Positions 28,675 through 40,491 are shown, counted from the stretch's first letter. The stretch: 64,000 nt of DNA from CAIYZT01 sp031385445 (GCA_031385445.1 JANNBM010000062.1:62001-126000); one strand, 5' to 3'. A program made the numbers and translations. The notes: generated from the sequence alone by a model not told the origin.

Positions 28675-29369
28675 GCTTTGGCCTGAGCCCGCAAGATTGG
28701 CAAGCATTTGGTCTGACGCTGTGGGTTGCGGTTTGGGCGGTGGTTCTGGGCGCGCCAATGGCGCTCGCCGTGGCGTTTGCCTTGGCACGGGGTCGGTTTT
28801 GGGGCCATGGTTTGCTGAACCTGTTGGTGCATCTGCCCTTGGTCTTGCCGCCCGTTGTGACGGGATATGTCCTTTTGCTGAGTTTCGGGCGCAAAGGGGC
28901 GATCGGGGCGATTTTGGAGCAAAGTTTCGGACTGGTTTTCGCCTTTCGCTGGACGGGCGCGGTTCTGGCGGCGGTTGTGATGGCGTTTCCGCTGATGGTG
29001 CGTCCGATGCGGCAGGCGATTGAGGCGGTCAATCCGCAGGTCGAACAAATGGCGGCAAGCCTTGGGGCCCGGCCATGGACGGTTTGGCGGCGCATGACCC
29101 TGCCCCTGATCTGGCCCGGGGTTCTGGTCGGGGCGGTTATGGGATTTGCCAAGGCGCTGGGCGAATTTGGCGCGACGGTGACTTTTGTGGCCAATATTCC
29201 GGGCCAAACCCAAACGCTGGCAAGCGCCATTCACGCCTATCTTTCGGTGCCGGGTGCCGAGGCGGCGGTGCTGCGGCTAGTGGTGCTGGCGAGCGCGCTG
29301 TCGGTTGTGGCGCTGACGCTGGCTGAGGTTTTGGGCCGGCGCGCGGCGCGGCGGATCAGGGGTCAGTAG
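28671..29369 (+). CDS. modB: Molybdate ABC permease ModB
   Basis: 232 residues, about five membrane helices, with the ABC-permease loop QMAASLGARPWTVWRRMTLP and GFAKALGEFGATVTF typical of ModB. It is translationally coupled to modA (ATGA). A modC ATPase gene would be expected next, but the following gene is a DUF4177 protein. Confidence 0.95.
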   Translation: MSFGLSPQDWQAFGLTLWVAVWAVVLGAPMALAVAFALARGRFWGHGLLNLLVHLPLVLPPVVTGYVLLLSFGRKGAIGAILEQSFGLVFAFRWTGAVLAAVVMAFPLMVRPMRQAIEAVNPQVEQMAASLGARPWTVWRRMTLPLIWPGVLVGAVMGFAKALGEFGATVTFVANIPGQTQTLASAIHAYLSVPGAEAAVLRLVVLASALSVVALTLAEVLGRRAARRIRGQ

Positions 29370-29508
29370 GGCATATGTTGGGGTCAACGAATGGGTGGCC
29401 ACAATAGGCTGTGAGATCGGCGATTTCACGCGAAAACCTATGGAAAACTTGGACTTGGGCGGCGAAGTTGGTTATCTTTGCCCGCAGGCAAGGGGCGGGG
29501 TTTTAACG

Positions 29509-29883
29509 ATGCGCTATGAATTCAAGGTTGTTCCAGCACCGCGCCGGGGCGAAAAAGCGCGGGGTGTCAAGACCAGCGAAGAGCGCTTTGCTTTGGCCCT
29601 GACGAATGCGATGAACTTGATGGGCGCTGAAGGCTGGGACTATGTGCGCTGCGACACCTTGCCCTTGGACGAACGCGCGGGGCTGACCGGAACCAAGACG
29701 AGTTATCAAAATATGTTGGTGTTTCGCCGTGCGCTTGAACCGCAAACGGAGCAGGCGGAGCCAACCCGTTTGATCGCGGTTGATCCGGCAGCAAGCGCCG
29801 CGCCGCGCCTTGGCGGGGCGGGCGATGTGGCCGAGGGTGCGGCGCCAAGTCTTGGCCCGGCAACGGATATCGCAGCGGAATAA
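29509..29883 (+). CDS. DUF4177 domain protein
   Basis: 124 residues. The first 70 form the small DUF4177 fold (MRYEFKVVPAPRRGEKARG ... GWDYVRCDTLP). The last 40 are a disordered Ala/Pro/Gly tail. The start at 29509 follows AAGGGGCGGGG. Its stop codon touches that of the converging aminotransferase gene with no base between. Function unknown. Confidence 0.78.
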   Translation: MRYEFKVVPAPRRGEKARGVKTSEERFALALTNAMNLMGAEGWDYVRCDTLPLDERAGLTGTKTSYQNMLVFRRALEPQTEQAEPTRLIAVDPAASAAPRLGGAGDVAEGAAPSLGPATDIAAE

Positions 29884-30981
29884 TCAAAGCGATTTCAAGG
29901 CTTTGGGCAGGGCCGCCTCAAACGCGGCCATGGCTGGCGGCGGCCCAAGGCTGACGCGGATGCAGCGGTCCAGCGGGGCGGCGGCGGGCATGCGCACGAA
30001 AATGCCATCGGCGATCAACGCACCGAGCAGTTTGCGGGCGAAATCGCCGTCCCGGCCGCAATCAAGGGTGACGAAATTGGTGGCCGAGGGCAGGGGCATC
30101 AGGCCGTTTGCGGCGGCGATGGCGCCCAGCCGCGTGCGGGCCTCGGCGACCATCTGCTGGACCTGGTGCAGATAGGGTTGATCGGCAAGTGCCGCAATCG
30201 CGCCCGCCTGCACGATGCGGCCCACGGCGAAATGGTTGCGGACCTTGTCGAAGGCGCGGGCGAGGTCTGGCGCGGCAAGGGCATAGCCGACGCGGGCGCC
30301 CGCCATCCCGTAAGCCTTGGAAAAGGTGCGAAACCGGATCACGCGGGGGTCATCTGCGGCAACTGGGGCGGCGGTGCCGGGCGGAGCGAGATCGACGTAA
30401 GCCTCATCCAGCACCAACAAGGCCGTCTCGGGCAAGTTTGCGATCATCTCGGCAATCACCGCGCCGGGGTGGTGGCTGCCCATCGGGTTGTCGGGATTGG
30501 CGAGGTAGATCAGTTTGGACCGGGTGGCGCGGGCACAGTCGAGCAGGGCCTGCGGGTCTTCGTGATTGCCCGCGAAGGGCACGCGGTGCAATTGGCCGCC
30601 AAAGCCGGAGATGTGGAAACTGAAGGTCGGATACGCGCCTGCCGAGGTGGTGACGGGCGTGCCGGGATCGATCGTCAGGCGGGCGAGATAGCCGAGGAGG
30701 CCGTCGATGCCTTCACCCACCACAACATGGGCGGGGCTGAGGCCGTGATGGGCAGCGATGGCAGCTTTGAGGGCGTGGTTTTCAGGATCACCGTACATCC
30801 AGACCTCGGCGGCGGCGGCCTGAAGGGCGGCAAGGGCGCGGGGGGAGGGGCCGAAGAGGGATTCGTTGGCCCCAAGGCGGGCGGCAAAGGGGCGGCCAAG
30901 GGCGCGCTCCTGCGTTTCGGGTCCGGTGAAGGGGACCGTGGCGGGCAGGGCGGCGGCAAGTTGGGTGAGGAGCGGGGACAT
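29884..30981 (-). CDS. HisC-like PLP aminotransferase
   Basis: About 365 residues of the fold type I aminotransferases, histidinol-phosphate branch. It has the substrate-side LGANESLFGPSP, the aspartate motif YLANPDNPMGS, LVLDEAYVD, and the PLP lysine in FSKAYGMAGARVGYA. Likely histidinol-phosphate or aromatic aminotransferase. No his genes are adjacent, so the role is open. The start at 30981 fits the family N-terminus but has no good ribosome binding site; the frame is open to 31047. Confidence 0.82.
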   Translation of the reverse strand: MSPLLTQLAAALPATVPFTGPETQERALGRPFAARLGANESLFGPSPRALAALQAAAAEVWMYGDPENHALKAAIAAHHGLSPAHVVVGEGIDGLLGYLARLTIDPGTPVTTSAGAYPTFSFHISGFGGQLHRVPFAGNHEDPQALLDCARATRSKLIYLANPDNPMGSHHPGAVIAEMIANLPETALLVLDEAYVDLAPPGTAAPVAADDPRVIRFRTFSKAYGMAGARVGYALAAPDLARAFDKVRNHFAVGRIVQAGAIAALADQPYLHQVQQMVAEARTRLGAIAAANGLMPLPSATNFVTLDCGRDGDFARKLLGALIADGIFVRMPAAAPLDRCIRVSLGPPPAMAAFEAALPKALKSL

Positions 30982-31473
30982 GGGGCAATACGTGGCGGGG
31001 AATGGGTGGGCTGGCAAGGGGGATTTGGCGCGTACAGATCTGGGCACTTTGGGGAAGTGTTTGGAAACAAGGGCTTGGGTTTTTGAAAATTAACGGCGTT
31101 TTGGGGATTGAGGGTGGAGCGGCGGGCGAGGATGTGGCCGCCACCTTGGGCGGCCTTGGCGTGATCTGGGCCAGAGTGGAGGGGGCCGATGATGGTAAGT
31201 TCAGGGAATGCGAGGTTGAACCGGGTTTCGGACCAGTGCAGCGGCTAAACTTTGAGATCGCGCAGGGTCAACCGGCGGTGCTGACCGGGACGTTGGCGCC
31301 GTTGGCCCAAGGGGTTCCGTCGATCGCCGAAGACAGTCACGAGGTGCCCATTTTGCGGCGGCGGGCAAAGGATTGTGTGGGCTAAAAAGGGGGGGCTGCG
31401 CGCCCCCCCCTCTGCCCTTCGGGGCATTCACCCCCCCTGCGGGATATTTTTGGACAGATGAATTTGAAGGCCG
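30982..31473. other. Gap of 492 bp between valS and the aminotransferase gene
   Basis: No gene can be supported. A plus-strand frame ends at 31385, but it lacks a good start, a ribosome binding site and any recognisable motif. The right part (31386-31440) holds GC-rich hairpin sequence (runs of G then C), followed by a copy of the 3' element at 31441-31462. Confidence 0.4.
31441..31462 (-). terminator. 3' element TTCATCTGTCC behind valS
   Basis: On the minus strand, TTCATCTGTCC (31462-31452) starts 11 bases after the valS stop. It is followed by AAAAATATCCC and then G/C-run hairpins down to about 31386. It is the third copy of the element at 13964 and matches the copy at 43568-43589 base for base. 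Confidence 0.6.
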
Positions 31474-34515
<3,042 letters not shown>

Positions 34516-34666
34516 CGGCGTCATCCTTTTCACTTTGGCATGGTCCTAGCCAAAGCGCGCAGACTTTCCAAGGGGGATGGGCGGGATTGACCAATCGTTT
34601 CAAGGCGCGCGCGCCCGGTGCCCCCTTCAATGTGGCCAAATATTCCGCGCCGGAGGCTCTTTGGCG

Positions 34667-35410
34667 CTAGGCCGGGCCGGTCAGGGCCAGAACAATGCCC
34701 TCGGCGTCGGCGATTTGCAGGGTAAACGCACCGCCCGGCACTTCATCGGGACCATGCATCACCTGTCCGCCAAGTCCTGCGATCTGGGCGGCGGCGGCCG
34801 CGACCGAGGGGACGCCGAAATAGGGCTTCCAGAACGGCGGGGTGGCAGCGTTGAACGCGCCGCCGATATCGACGCCGCCGCGCGCGATCAGGTGATAGGT
34901 CATGTCGGGGCCCATGGGGACAGAGCTTGAAATCGTCCAACCGAAAAGCGCGCCATAAAACGCCAGCGCGGTCAGGGCATCGGTGGTGACCAGCTCGTTC
35001 CAGTTGCCATGGCCGGGTTTGGTCATGTCAAAGGCGCCGCCTGTGCCGCCGGGCAGCGGTTGCAGCAGGGCAAAAGCCGCGCCCTGCGGGTCGATCAGAA
35101 TGGCGAAACGCCCGGTGCCGGGGATGTCGGAGGGCGGCACGATCTGGGCCGCGCCAAGGCCGATGGCCTGCGCGGCGGCGGCGTCGCAATCATCCACGGC
35201 AAAGTAGATCGCCCAGGCGTTCGGCTGGCCGGGATCGGCCGCCATCATCCCCGCCACCTGACCGTGTTCGGAGGCGGACAAGTGATAGATCATCGTGCCC
35301 ATATCCGCGCTGGTCCATGTCCAGCCCAGAAGGGCAGTGTAAAACGGCTTTGCAACCGCAGGATCGCGGGCGGACAGTTCGTACCAGCAGGGCAGACCAT
35401 GGGCAGACAT
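34667..35410 (-). CDS. Two-domain VOC (glyoxalase-like) protein
   Basis: 247 residues with two tandem vicinal-oxygen-chelate modules (about 5-118 and 130-245). Each has the D-x-x-x-A-x-x-F-Y-x-x-L-F/L-G-W signature (AKPFYTALLGWTW; ALAFYGALFGWTI). Such proteins are metal-dependent lyases/dioxygenases or resistance proteins. Expressed alone, substrate unknown. AAGGAG lies six bases before the ATG. Confidence 0.85.
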   Translation of the reverse strand: MSAHGLPCWYELSARDPAVAKPFYTALLGWTWTSADMGTMIYHLSASEHGQVAGMMAADPGQPNAWAIYFAVDDCDAAAAQAIGLGAAQIVPPSDIPGTGRFAILIDPQGAAFALLQPLPGGTGGAFDMTKPGHGNWNELVTTDALTALAFYGALFGWTISSSVPMGPDMTYHLIARGGVDIGGAFNAATPPFWKPYFGVPSVAAAAAQIAGLGGQVMHGPDEVPGGAFTLQIADAEGIVLALTGPA

Positions 35411-35485
35411 CACATTCTCCTTCGGGGCACGGGCCTTGCCCGACCATGCGCTTTTGCTCAGGGCCGGGCAAGAAAAAGTGCGACG

Positions 35486-36310
35486 TCACCCCAGCCAGCC
35501 AAGGAAGGGCTGGCCCATCAGCGCTTGCACAAAGGTGCCCAGAACCAGAGCGGTATAGCCGGCGGCGGCGGCGAGCACGATCGCGCGCCCGGTTGACGGG
35601 GGCAGGCGGACGCCGATCAGGCCGATCAGCGGCAACCCGTGCATCGCATGGGTGGCAAGGAAATGGCCCACCCGCAGATCGCCCGCATCGCGCGACCAGC
35701 CAAGGATGGCAAGCTGGCGGGTCGAGGTGCCGACAAAATGGCCGTTGTTCGACGACAGATAACCCGCCACGATCAAGGTCAGCGCAAAAGTCAGGATCAG
35801 GCCAAGCCAGATCGACAGATGCAGGGCGGGGGCAAGGCCGTGGCTGCGGTTTCGGGCGACGGCGATGCCGACACCAAGGCTGCCCGAGGTCAGCGTAACC
35901 GCGCCAAGCCCGGCCACCGCGTAGGCGATGATCCATGCGGCGCTATCGGCGTTGAAATGCGAGGCGGTGTTCAGGCTGGCAGCGGCGGCGACCCAGATGA
36001 TTTCGTACAGGATCGCAGCAGCGATAATGGCCGAAAAGACCTGCCAAAGACGGCTTTGGCGCGCTTTGTCCGACATGTACCGCGCGAAAAAGGCGAGCGT
36101 CGCCAGATAGATCGACAGGGCGATGTGGAACTTGATCGGCTTCAGCCAGGGGCTATCGCCTTGAAAGAGGCGTGGATCAAGGGCCATGGCGGCGTAAAGT
36201 GGGATCAAAGCGAGCGCGAGGAGAAGAGCGAGGCCCGTAAAGGTGGGGGCATCGCGCCACATGCGGGCGAAATCGACGCGGGCGGTCGGGGCGGAAAGGG
36301 CGATGGTCAT
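35486..36310 (-). CDS. Integral membrane protein of unknown function
   Basis: 274 residues with about seven hydrophobic helices. No family was recognised with certainty. Notable polar positions inside the membrane: KPIKFHIALSIYLATL, HFLATHAMHGLPLIGL. Its start overlaps the stop of the ABA4-like gene (ATGA), so the two are co-expressed and probably act together, perhaps in lipid or isoprenoid chemistry or as a small membrane complex (speculation). Confidence 0.72.
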   Translation of the reverse strand: MTIALSAPTARVDFARMWRDAPTFTGLALLLALALIPLYAAMALDPRLFQGDSPWLKPIKFHIALSIYLATLAFFARYMSDKARQSRLWQVFSAIIAAAILYEIIWVAAAASLNTASHFNADSAAWIIAYAVAGLGAVTLTSGSLGVGIAVARNRSHGLAPALHLSIWLGLILTFALTLIVAGYLSSNNGHFVGTSTRQLAILGWSRDAGDLRVGHFLATHAMHGLPLIGLIGVRLPPSTGRAIVLAAAAGYTALVLGTFVQALMGQPFLGWLG

Positions 36311-36747
36311 GGGGCGGCCTTTGTGGCTGGGCGCTTGGCGGCGTATATCGCGCGCAGGGCGGTGAACAGAAGGAAGCCTGCGGGACCGAACAGGAAGGTC
36401 AGCACAAGGCAGGGCAGCACCATCAGGTGGGCAATGCCCTCGGCCCTTGCGGTGCGCGCGATCCATGCACCGATGATAAGGTCGAAGGCGAGGTAATGGA
36501 CCCATCCGGCCAGCGCGACATGGGGATCGGTGAACAGCACCATGACGTTCGGCAGGCTGTCAAAGCCGCCCGTCGCGCCGGACCAAAACGCCAGGATCAA
36601 CGCAGCATAGGCGATGGACAGCAGGACGGGGATCAGCGTGGAAGCGATCCGGTCTGCCCAGAGCGGCGACAAGGGCGACAGGGCAAGGATCATCCAGCCC
36701 AGCAGGGCGGCGGGGTTGGCAAGTTGGAACAGGGTGTCGGCGGTCAT
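36307..36747 (-). CDS. ABA4-like (DUF4281) membrane protein
   Basis: 146 residues with four membrane helices. The N-terminus (ANPAALLGWMILALSPLSPL), the WVHYLAFDLIIGAW segment and LTFLFGPAGFLLF are characteristic of the ABA4/DUF4281 family, whose plant member is needed for neoxanthin formation. A bacterial function is not established. The start at 36747 has TTGGAGA upstream and a short leader from the promoter at 36775-36803. Confidence 0.82.
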   Translation of the reverse strand: MTADTLFQLANPAALLGWMILALSPLSPLWADRIASTLIPVLLSIAYAALILAFWSGATGGFDSLPNVMVLFTDPHVALAGWVHYLAFDLIIGAWIARTARAEGIAHLMVLPCLVLTFLFGPAGFLLFTALRAIYAAKRPATKAAP

Positions 36748-36774
36748 GGCAGTCTCCAATGGGTCGATGTCCCA

Positions 36775-36803
36775 AGTTATGGGCGCTATCTTGTCGCTGT
36801 CAA
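36775..36803 (-). promoter_or_regulatory. Sigma70-type promoter of the ABA4-like operon
   Basis: On the minus strand TTGACA (36803-36798) and ATAACT (36780-36775) are separated by exactly 17 bases. Transcription would begin some 20 bases before the ATG at 36747. The -35 box lies inside one arm of the palindrome at 36797-36819. Confidence 0.65.
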
Positions 36804-36835
36804 GATTGTATTTTGACAGTGTCTAGATTTGACAG
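36797..36835. promoter_or_regulatory. Operator-like palindrome between TetR gene and ABA4-like operon
   Basis: CTGTCAA (36797-36803), nine bases, TTGACAG (36813-36819): a perfect inverted repeat. A third TTGACAG arm follows at 36829-36835, 16 bases after the second. The palindrome covers the -35 box of the minus-strand promoter, which suits repression by the divergently encoded TetR-type protein. Confidence 0.6.
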
Positions 36836-36864
36836 GTCCGGGGCAGGGATGGTACGCGTGGCGT

Positions 36865-37461
36865 ATGAGCAACCCTGCGCCCGATGACAAAAGCCCCTAC
36901 CACCATGGCGATCTGCGCCAAGCCTTGATGGCGGCGGCAGAGGCAGAGTTGGGCGAGCGCGGGATAGAGGCGTTTTCGCTGCGGTCCGTGGCCAAGCGCG
37001 CCGGGGTCAGCCACGCCGCGCCTGCGCATCATTTCGGCGATGTGAACCGTTTGTTGACGGCGCTGGCCACCGAGGGGTTCCGGCAATTTCTGGCGGCGCA
37101 ATCGGCGCGCGAGGCTGCGGCCGCGCCAGACGCCGCATCGCAGATGGTGGCGGCGGGGCTGGGGTATATCGATTTTGCGATGCAGCGCCCGGCGCTGTTC
37201 CGTTTGCTTTGGGGATCAAGACGCCCCGATTTCACCGATGCCGATCTGGCCGAGGCGTCCCGCGCGTCCTATCAGCATCTGGTCGATCAGATCGGGGCGG
37301 CAGGCGGGCGCACGATCGCCGACGAAACGGCGGTCTGGGCGATTGCGCATGGTCTGGCCGATCTGCTGTGCGCGGGGCGGATGTCTGGCATCGGATCGCT
37401 CGCACCGCCCGAGCGTGACCGGGTGCTGGCCGATATCCTGCGCCGCGCCTTGCCGCGTTGA
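36865..37461 (+). CDS. TetR-family regulator
   Basis: 198 residues. The helix-turn-helix (AFSLRSVAKRAGVSHAAPAH, HFGDVNRLL) lies near residues 40-70; the C-terminal WHG-type ligand domain follows. It is divergent from the ABA4-like operon with a palindrome in between, so it is likely its repressor and autoregulator. Ligand unknown. Confidence 0.88.
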   Translation: MSNPAPDDKSPYHHGDLRQALMAAAEAELGERGIEAFSLRSVAKRAGVSHAAPAHHFGDVNRLLTALATEGFRQFLAAQSAREAAAAPDAASQMVAAGLGYIDFAMQRPALFRLLWGSRRPDFTDADLAEASRASYQHLVDQIGAAGGRTIADETAVWAIAHGLADLLCAGRMSGIGSLAPPERDRVLADILRRALPR

Positions 37462-37465
37462 GGCA

Positions 37466-37897
37466 TTACACCGCGCGGTCAAGCCTTGTGGACAGATGGA
37501 TCAGGCTTTCGGACGATTTCACCCCGGTCAGACCGCCGATCTGATCCAGCACGGCATCCAGCACTTGGGTATTTGAGGCCGCGACCTGCAGCAAAAGATC
37601 GAAACGGCCCGAGGTGGTGAAAACCCGCTCAATCTCTGGCAAAGCCTTCAGCCGCTGCAAGATTGCGGCCTGCGCGCGCGGCTCGATGGTCAGCAGAACC
37701 GAGGCGCGCAGGCGGCCCTGCCGCGCGGCCTCGCCCAGTTTGAGGGTGTAGCCGGCGATCACGCCCGTCGTCTCCAGCCGTTCCAGCCGGGCCTGAATGG
37801 TTGACCGCGCCACCTTGAGCCGCCGCGCAAGGGTGGCCACGGACATGCGCGCATCGGCCCCCAGCATGGTCAGAACGTTTCGGTCGAGATCATCCAT
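37466..37897 (-). CDS. Lrp/AsnC-family regulator
   Basis: 143 residues. N-terminal helix-turn-helix (DDLDRNVLTMLGADARMSVA-TLARRLKVARSTIQARLERL) and a C-terminal RAM ligand domain. It is divergent from ornithine decarboxylase (236 bp gap with an AT-rich palindrome) and is a good candidate for its regulator. Confidence 0.88.
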   Translation of the reverse strand: MDDLDRNVLTMLGADARMSVATLARRLKVARSTIQARLERLETTGVIAGYTLKLGEAARQGRLRASVLLTIEPRAQAAILQRLKALPEIERVFTTSGRFDLLLQVAASNTQVLDAVLDQIGGLTGVKSSESLIHLSTRLDRAV

Positions 37898-37916
37898 GCA
37901 ATATGCCCACCTATTT

Positions 37917-37929
37917 CGTCATTATGACG
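37917..37929. promoter_or_regulatory. Palindrome in the Lrp/ODC intergenic region
   Basis: CGTCAT-T-ATGACG is a perfect inverted repeat 20 bp upstream of the Lrp gene start. It lies in an AT-rich stretch that also contains GATTATATAG, as expected for an Lrp-type site overlapping divergent promoters. Confidence 0.45.
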
Positions 37930-38133
37930 ATGATTCACGTCGATTATATAGTTTTGTTCGGTGAAGTTGTACCCCATATGCGGCATCCTTAGTTGCAGGA
38001 AAAGGGCGGCTCATACGCACCTGGCCTGGTTGGAAAAACCTTGCCGATGCCCCGTATGTTCGCTGTGCCTTGACCATTGAATTGGTGGCAACGATGGGGG
38101 ATTTGCATCTTGTTGGCAGAAAGGATTACGCCG

Positions 38134-39279
38134 ATGGGACTGTCCAAAACGATCTGGACCAATCCGACCGAGTACTTGAAGAATCAGCAGCCCGAAAATC
38201 CGGTGCTGTTTTTCGCTCCCGCAGTTTTGCAGGCCATGGCGCGCCGGTTTCTGGATGGATTTCCGGGGCTTGTGACCTATGCGGTCAAATCTAATCCGGG
38301 CGAAGAGGTGATCGAAAATCTGGTTGCGGCCGGGGTGCGCGGATTCGACTGCGCCTCGCCGTTCGAGATCGACCTGATCCGCCGCCTTGCGCCCGATGCG
38401 GCCATCCATTTCAATAACCCGGTCCGCTCGCGCGCGGAAATCCGGCTTGGCGTTGAGCAGGCGGTCAAATCCTGGTCGGTGGACAGTCACAGCGAGCTGG
38501 CCAAGCTGATCGAGATGGTGCCAGCGGCCGGCTGCGAGATCACCGTGCGCTTCAAGCTGCCGGTGGCGGGGGCGGCGTATAATTTTGGGGCGAAGTTTGG
38601 TGCGACCGAAGATGTTGCGGTGGAGCTTCTGAAAACAGTGGAGGCGGCGGGGTTCATTCCGTCGATCACCTTTCATCCGGGCACGCAGTGCACCGATCCG
38701 GCGGCTTGGGCCAGCTATATCCGGGCGGCGGCGGTCATTGCCAAGCGGGCGGGCGTAAGGATTGCGCGGCTGAACGTGGGCGGCGGGTTCCCCAGCCACC
38801 GCGCGACCGGCATCCTGCCGCAACTTGAAGCCACGTTCGAGGTGATCGACCGCGTGGCCACCGAAGCCTTTGGCGAAGAGCGTCCGGCGCTGATCTGCGA
38901 ACCGGGCCGCGGTCTGTGCGGCGATGCGTTTATGCTTGCGGCAAGGGTCAAGGCGGTGCGCGATGGCACGCATGTGTTCCTGAATGATGGGGTTTATGGC
39001 TCGCTGTTCGAGCTGAGCCAGATCGGCATCATCGACCGGATCGAAGTGTTGAACAGCGGCGGCGCGCGGCGCAAGGGCAAGGCGCAGGGCCGCATCTGCT
39101 TTGGCCCGACCTGCGATTCGGTGGACCGTTTGCCGGGCGATGTGCCGTTTCCATCCGACATTGCCGAGGGCGATTTTGTGGTGGTGCACGGCATGGGCGC
39201 CTATTCGACGGTCACCAACAGCCGGTTCAACGGCTTTGGCGATCTGAGCCGGGTGACGGTGCTGTCGGCCAAACTGTAA
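38134..39279 (+). CDS. Ornithine decarboxylase (fold type III PLP enzyme)
   Basis: 381 residues of the alanine-racemase-fold decarboxylases. The PLP lysine is Lys52 in VTYAVKSNPG; the phosphate-binding region is VGGGFPS; the glutamate of ICEPGRG and the second-subunit cysteine motif FGPTCDSVD are present. The CDS motif and length fit ornithine (or ornithine/lysine) decarboxylase, giving putrescine. AAAGGA precedes the ATG. A strong terminator follows. Confidence 0.88.
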   Translation: MGLSKTIWTNPTEYLKNQQPENPVLFFAPAVLQAMARRFLDGFPGLVTYAVKSNPGEEVIENLVAAGVRGFDCASPFEIDLIRRLAPDAAIHFNNPVRSRAEIRLGVEQAVKSWSVDSHSELAKLIEMVPAAGCEITVRFKLPVAGAAYNFGAKFGATEDVAVELLKTVEAAGFIPSITFHPGTQCTDPAAWASYIRAAAVIAKRAGVRIARLNVGGGFPSHRATGILPQLEATFEVIDRVATEAFGEERPALICEPGRGLCGDAFMLAARVKAVRDGTHVFLNDGVYGSLFELSQIGIIDRIEVLNSGGARRKGKAQGRICFGPTCDSVDRLPGDVPFPSDIAEGDFVVVHGMGAYSTVTNSRFNGFGDLSRVTVLSAKL

Positions 39280-39364
39280 CCGCAGCGGAAACTGTGAATT
39301 TCGCGCAATCACCGGAAATTGCGCAGAATTGTTAACGCGGGATTGACGGTTAGGGGTTAACGTT

Positions 39365-39401
39365 CAAGGGCTGCCCCCGTCGGGGTGGCCCTTGGTCTTT
39401 T
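39365..39401 (+). terminator. Terminator of the ornithine decarboxylase gene
   Basis: CAAGGGC (39365-39371) pairs with GCCCTTG, with an inner CCCC/GGGG stem and a TG/TG mismatch bulge, followed by GTCTTTT. It lies 86 bp after the stop codon and directly before the next gene. Confidence 0.75.
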
Positions 39402-39411
39402 GGGGGTGAGG

Positions 39412-40491
39412 GTGCAGGCATTCTCGCGAATCAAACACTGGTGGCACGGGCAACCGATTGCCGAAGTGGAACCTGCCGCCGCACCGCCGCGCGGGGCCGT
39501 TCGCGGGCGGGTGGATCATGTCATCATTCTGGACGGCACTTTATCCTCGCTCGAAGCGGGGATGGAAACCAATGCGGGGCTGTTTTTCAAGCTTTTGACC
39601 GAAGGCGGGCTGCGCGCGGATCGCACGGTTTATTACGAGCCGGGCATCCAATGGGACGGCTGGCGGCATTTGGGCGATATCGCGCAGGGGCGCGGCATCA
39701 ACCGGCAAATCCGTCGGGCCTATGGCTGGCTGGCCAGTCATTACCGCGAAGGCGACCGGATTTTCCTGTTCGGGTTTTCGCGCGGGGCATTTGCGGTGCG
39801 GTCCCTGGCGGGGGTGATTGACCGGGTCGGGCTTTTGCGGCGCGAAATGGCGACGGAGCGGGCGGTAAGTCAAGCCTACCGCCACTATCAGACCGCGCCC
39901 GACAGCGACGCGGCCCGCGCCTTTGCGGCGGGGCACTGCCGTGCCGAAACGGTGATCGAATGCGTTGGCGTCTGGGACACGGTCAAGGCGTTGGGGGTGC
40001 GCTTGCCGCTGTTGTGGATGCTGACCGACGGCCAGCACAAATTTCACAACCATCACCTTGGCCGCGCCGTCAAGAACGGGTTTCACGCGCTGGCGCTGCA
40101 CGAAACCCGCGTGGCGTTTGAACCGGTGATGTGGGAAACCGCGCCCGATTGGAAAGGCAATCTGGAGCAGGTCTGGTTTCGCGGCGCGCATGGCGATGTG
40201 GGCGGGCATATCGGGAATTTAACGAAAAGCCGGCCGCTGACGAATATACCGCTGGTGTGGATGGTGGAACGGGCCGGGGCGGCGGGACTGAGCTTGCCAG
40301 AAGACTGGCGCGCGCAGTTTGCCTGCGACGCCACGGCGCCAATGGTGGGCACCGCGCATGGCTGGGGCGCGCTGTTTCTTTTGCGCCGCGCGCGGGTGGT
40401 GGGGCGCGATCCGTCCGAGCGGCTGCATGTCACCGCCGAGGGGCAGCGCGCCTATAGCTGGGTGCCGTGGCCGCTGACGCGGCTCTATTGA
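39412..40491 (+). CDS. DUF2235 alpha/beta hydrolase
   Basis: About 359 residues of the DUF2235 family, which includes type VI secretion phospholipases (Tle1-like). Nucleophile elbow GFSRGAFAVR, ECVGVWDTVKALG, HALALHETR and WFRGAHGDVGGH (catalytic Asp/His region) are all present. No signal peptide and no secretion genes nearby, so a housekeeping or stress hydrolase is as likely as an effector. The start is probably GTG at 39412; an earlier GTG (39385) lies inside the preceding terminator. Confidence 0.8.
   Translation: MQAFSRIKHWWHGQPIAEVEPAAAPPRGAVRGRVDHVIILDGTLSSLEAGMETNAGLFFKLLTEGGLRADRTVYYEPGIQWDGWRHLGDIAQGRGINRQIRRAYGWLASHYREGDRIFLFGFSRGAFAVRSLAGVIDRVGLLRREMATERAVSQAYRHYQTAPDSDAARAFAAGHCRAETVIECVGVWDTVKALGVRLPLLWMLTDGQHKFHNHHLGRAVKNGFHALALHETRVAFEPVMWETAPDWKGNLEQVWFRGAHGDVGGHIGNLTKSRPLTNIPLVWMVERAGAAGLSLPEDWRAQFACDATAPMVGTAHGWGALFLLRRARVVGRDPSERLHVTAEGQRAYSWVPWPLTRLY

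Noticed and set aside
29395..29508. Extended N-terminus of the DUF4177 protein or remnant of modC
   Set aside because: The translation shows no Walker or signature motifs and a good ribosome binding site precedes the ATG at 29509.
31002..31385. Small plus-strand protein upstream of the aminotransferase gene
   Set aside because: No convincing start, ribosome binding site or family; it may be chance.
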